From: Acidobacteriota bacterium
GTDB taxonomy: Bacteria > Acidobacteriota > Vicinamibacteria > Vicinamibacterales > SCN-69-37
Assembly (NCBI GenBank): GCA_024653875.1
Contig: JANLHE010000538.1
Coordinates: forward strand, 1-6,463
Direction: 5' to 3'
Length of the DNA stretch: 6,463 nucleotides
In this document: one piece after another, positions 6,348 to 6,463 of the stretch
Numbering within the stretch: the stretch's first letter is position 1
Layout of the letters: each line of letters opens with the position of its first letter
Made by a program: the position numbers and the translations under genes
The notes under the pieces: generated by a model
Databases searched by the model: none
Told to the model about the DNA's origin: nothing
What the model saw: only the letters and a program-made list of their open reading frames with translations

Positions 6348-6463
6348 ATGCGAGCGGTCGTCACCCGCGTGCGCTCCGCCTCGGTGACCATCGATGGGCA
6401 CGTGGCGTCTGAAATCGGGCAGGGCCTGCTCGTGCTTGTCGGGGTGGCGAACGGCGACGGTCC
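6348..6463 (+). CDS. dtd: D-aminoacyl-tRNA deacylase, N-terminal fragment
   Basis: Only 38 codons are visible before the window ends. They read MRAVVTRVRSASVTIDGHV and continue into EIGQGLLVLVGVANGDG, which matches the well-conserved N-terminus of Dtd (about 145-150 residues complete). Dtd hydrolyses the ester bond of D-aminoacyl-tRNA in the cytoplasm, preventing D-amino acids from entering proteins. The family usually has Gln at the sixth position (QRV); here it is Thr (TRV). The catalytic SQ-T and Gly-cisPro motifs lie beyond the edge, so activity cannot be judged. ATG 6348 is 4 bases after the ttcA stop, with no clear Shine-Dalgarno, consistent with coupled translation. Confidence 0.9.
   Translation, partial: MRAVVTRVRSASVTIDGHVASEIGQGLLVLVGVANGDG

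Larger units (their letters stand above)
872..6463 (+). other. Predicted polycistronic unit of seven genes
   Basis: Seven same-strand genes (GT4, methyltransferase, SDR, acyltransferase, GT4, ttcA, dtd) are joined with spacings of -4, -4, -20, +3, +7 and +4 bases. No gap is large enough for a terminator or a separate upstream promoter region, although promoters inside coding DNA cannot be excluded. The unit continues beyond the right edge, and its promoter should be near or upstream of 872. Single-transcript expression is inference from spacing and strand. Confidence 0.72.

Overview
The window is a densely coded piece of a high-GC bacterial chromosome (roughly two thirds G+C by eye, strong GC3 bias). 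It carries eight protein genes, almost no non-coding DNA, and no visible RNA gene, insertion sequence or CRISPR array. Protein style, GC content and gene mix would suit an Acidobacteriota (for example Vicinamibacteria-like) or another soil or sediment, Gram-negative-type bacterium. That placement is a guess from general resemblance, not from a marker.

Left part (1-815, minus strand): the N-terminal ~271 residues of a polytopic membrane protein of the lysylphosphatidylglycerol-synthase transmembrane / flippase-like family. It runs off the left edge. A short divergent gap (about 816-871) separates it from everything else.

Centre (872-5553, plus strand): five tightly packed genes with the look of a surface-glycan or glycolipid cluster. 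In order they are a GT4 glycosyltransferase, a class I SAM-dependent methyltransferase, an extended-SDR NAD-dependent epimerase/dehydratase, a left-handed beta-helix acyltransferase, and a second GT4 glycosyltransferase. Together they could make, modify (methylate, acylate) and transfer sugars onto a lipid or polyprenyl carrier. The divergent membrane protein could handle the carrier or lipid. The chemical product cannot be read from the sequence.

Right part (5561-6463, plus strand): the same string continues without a gap into two tRNA genes. They are ttcA (2-thiolation of cytidine 32 in tRNA) and the beginning of dtd (D-aminoacyl-tRNA deacylase), which is cut by the window edge. All seven plus-strand genes are separated by -20 to +7 bases, so they are probably one transcript.

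I found no convincing novel system. The points most worth checking are the joining of glycan genes to tRNA modification and quality control, the altered EX7E-type motif in the first glycosyltransferase, the cysteine-rich variant of the third TtcA cluster ligand, and a seven-G tract near the start of the acyltransferase gene.
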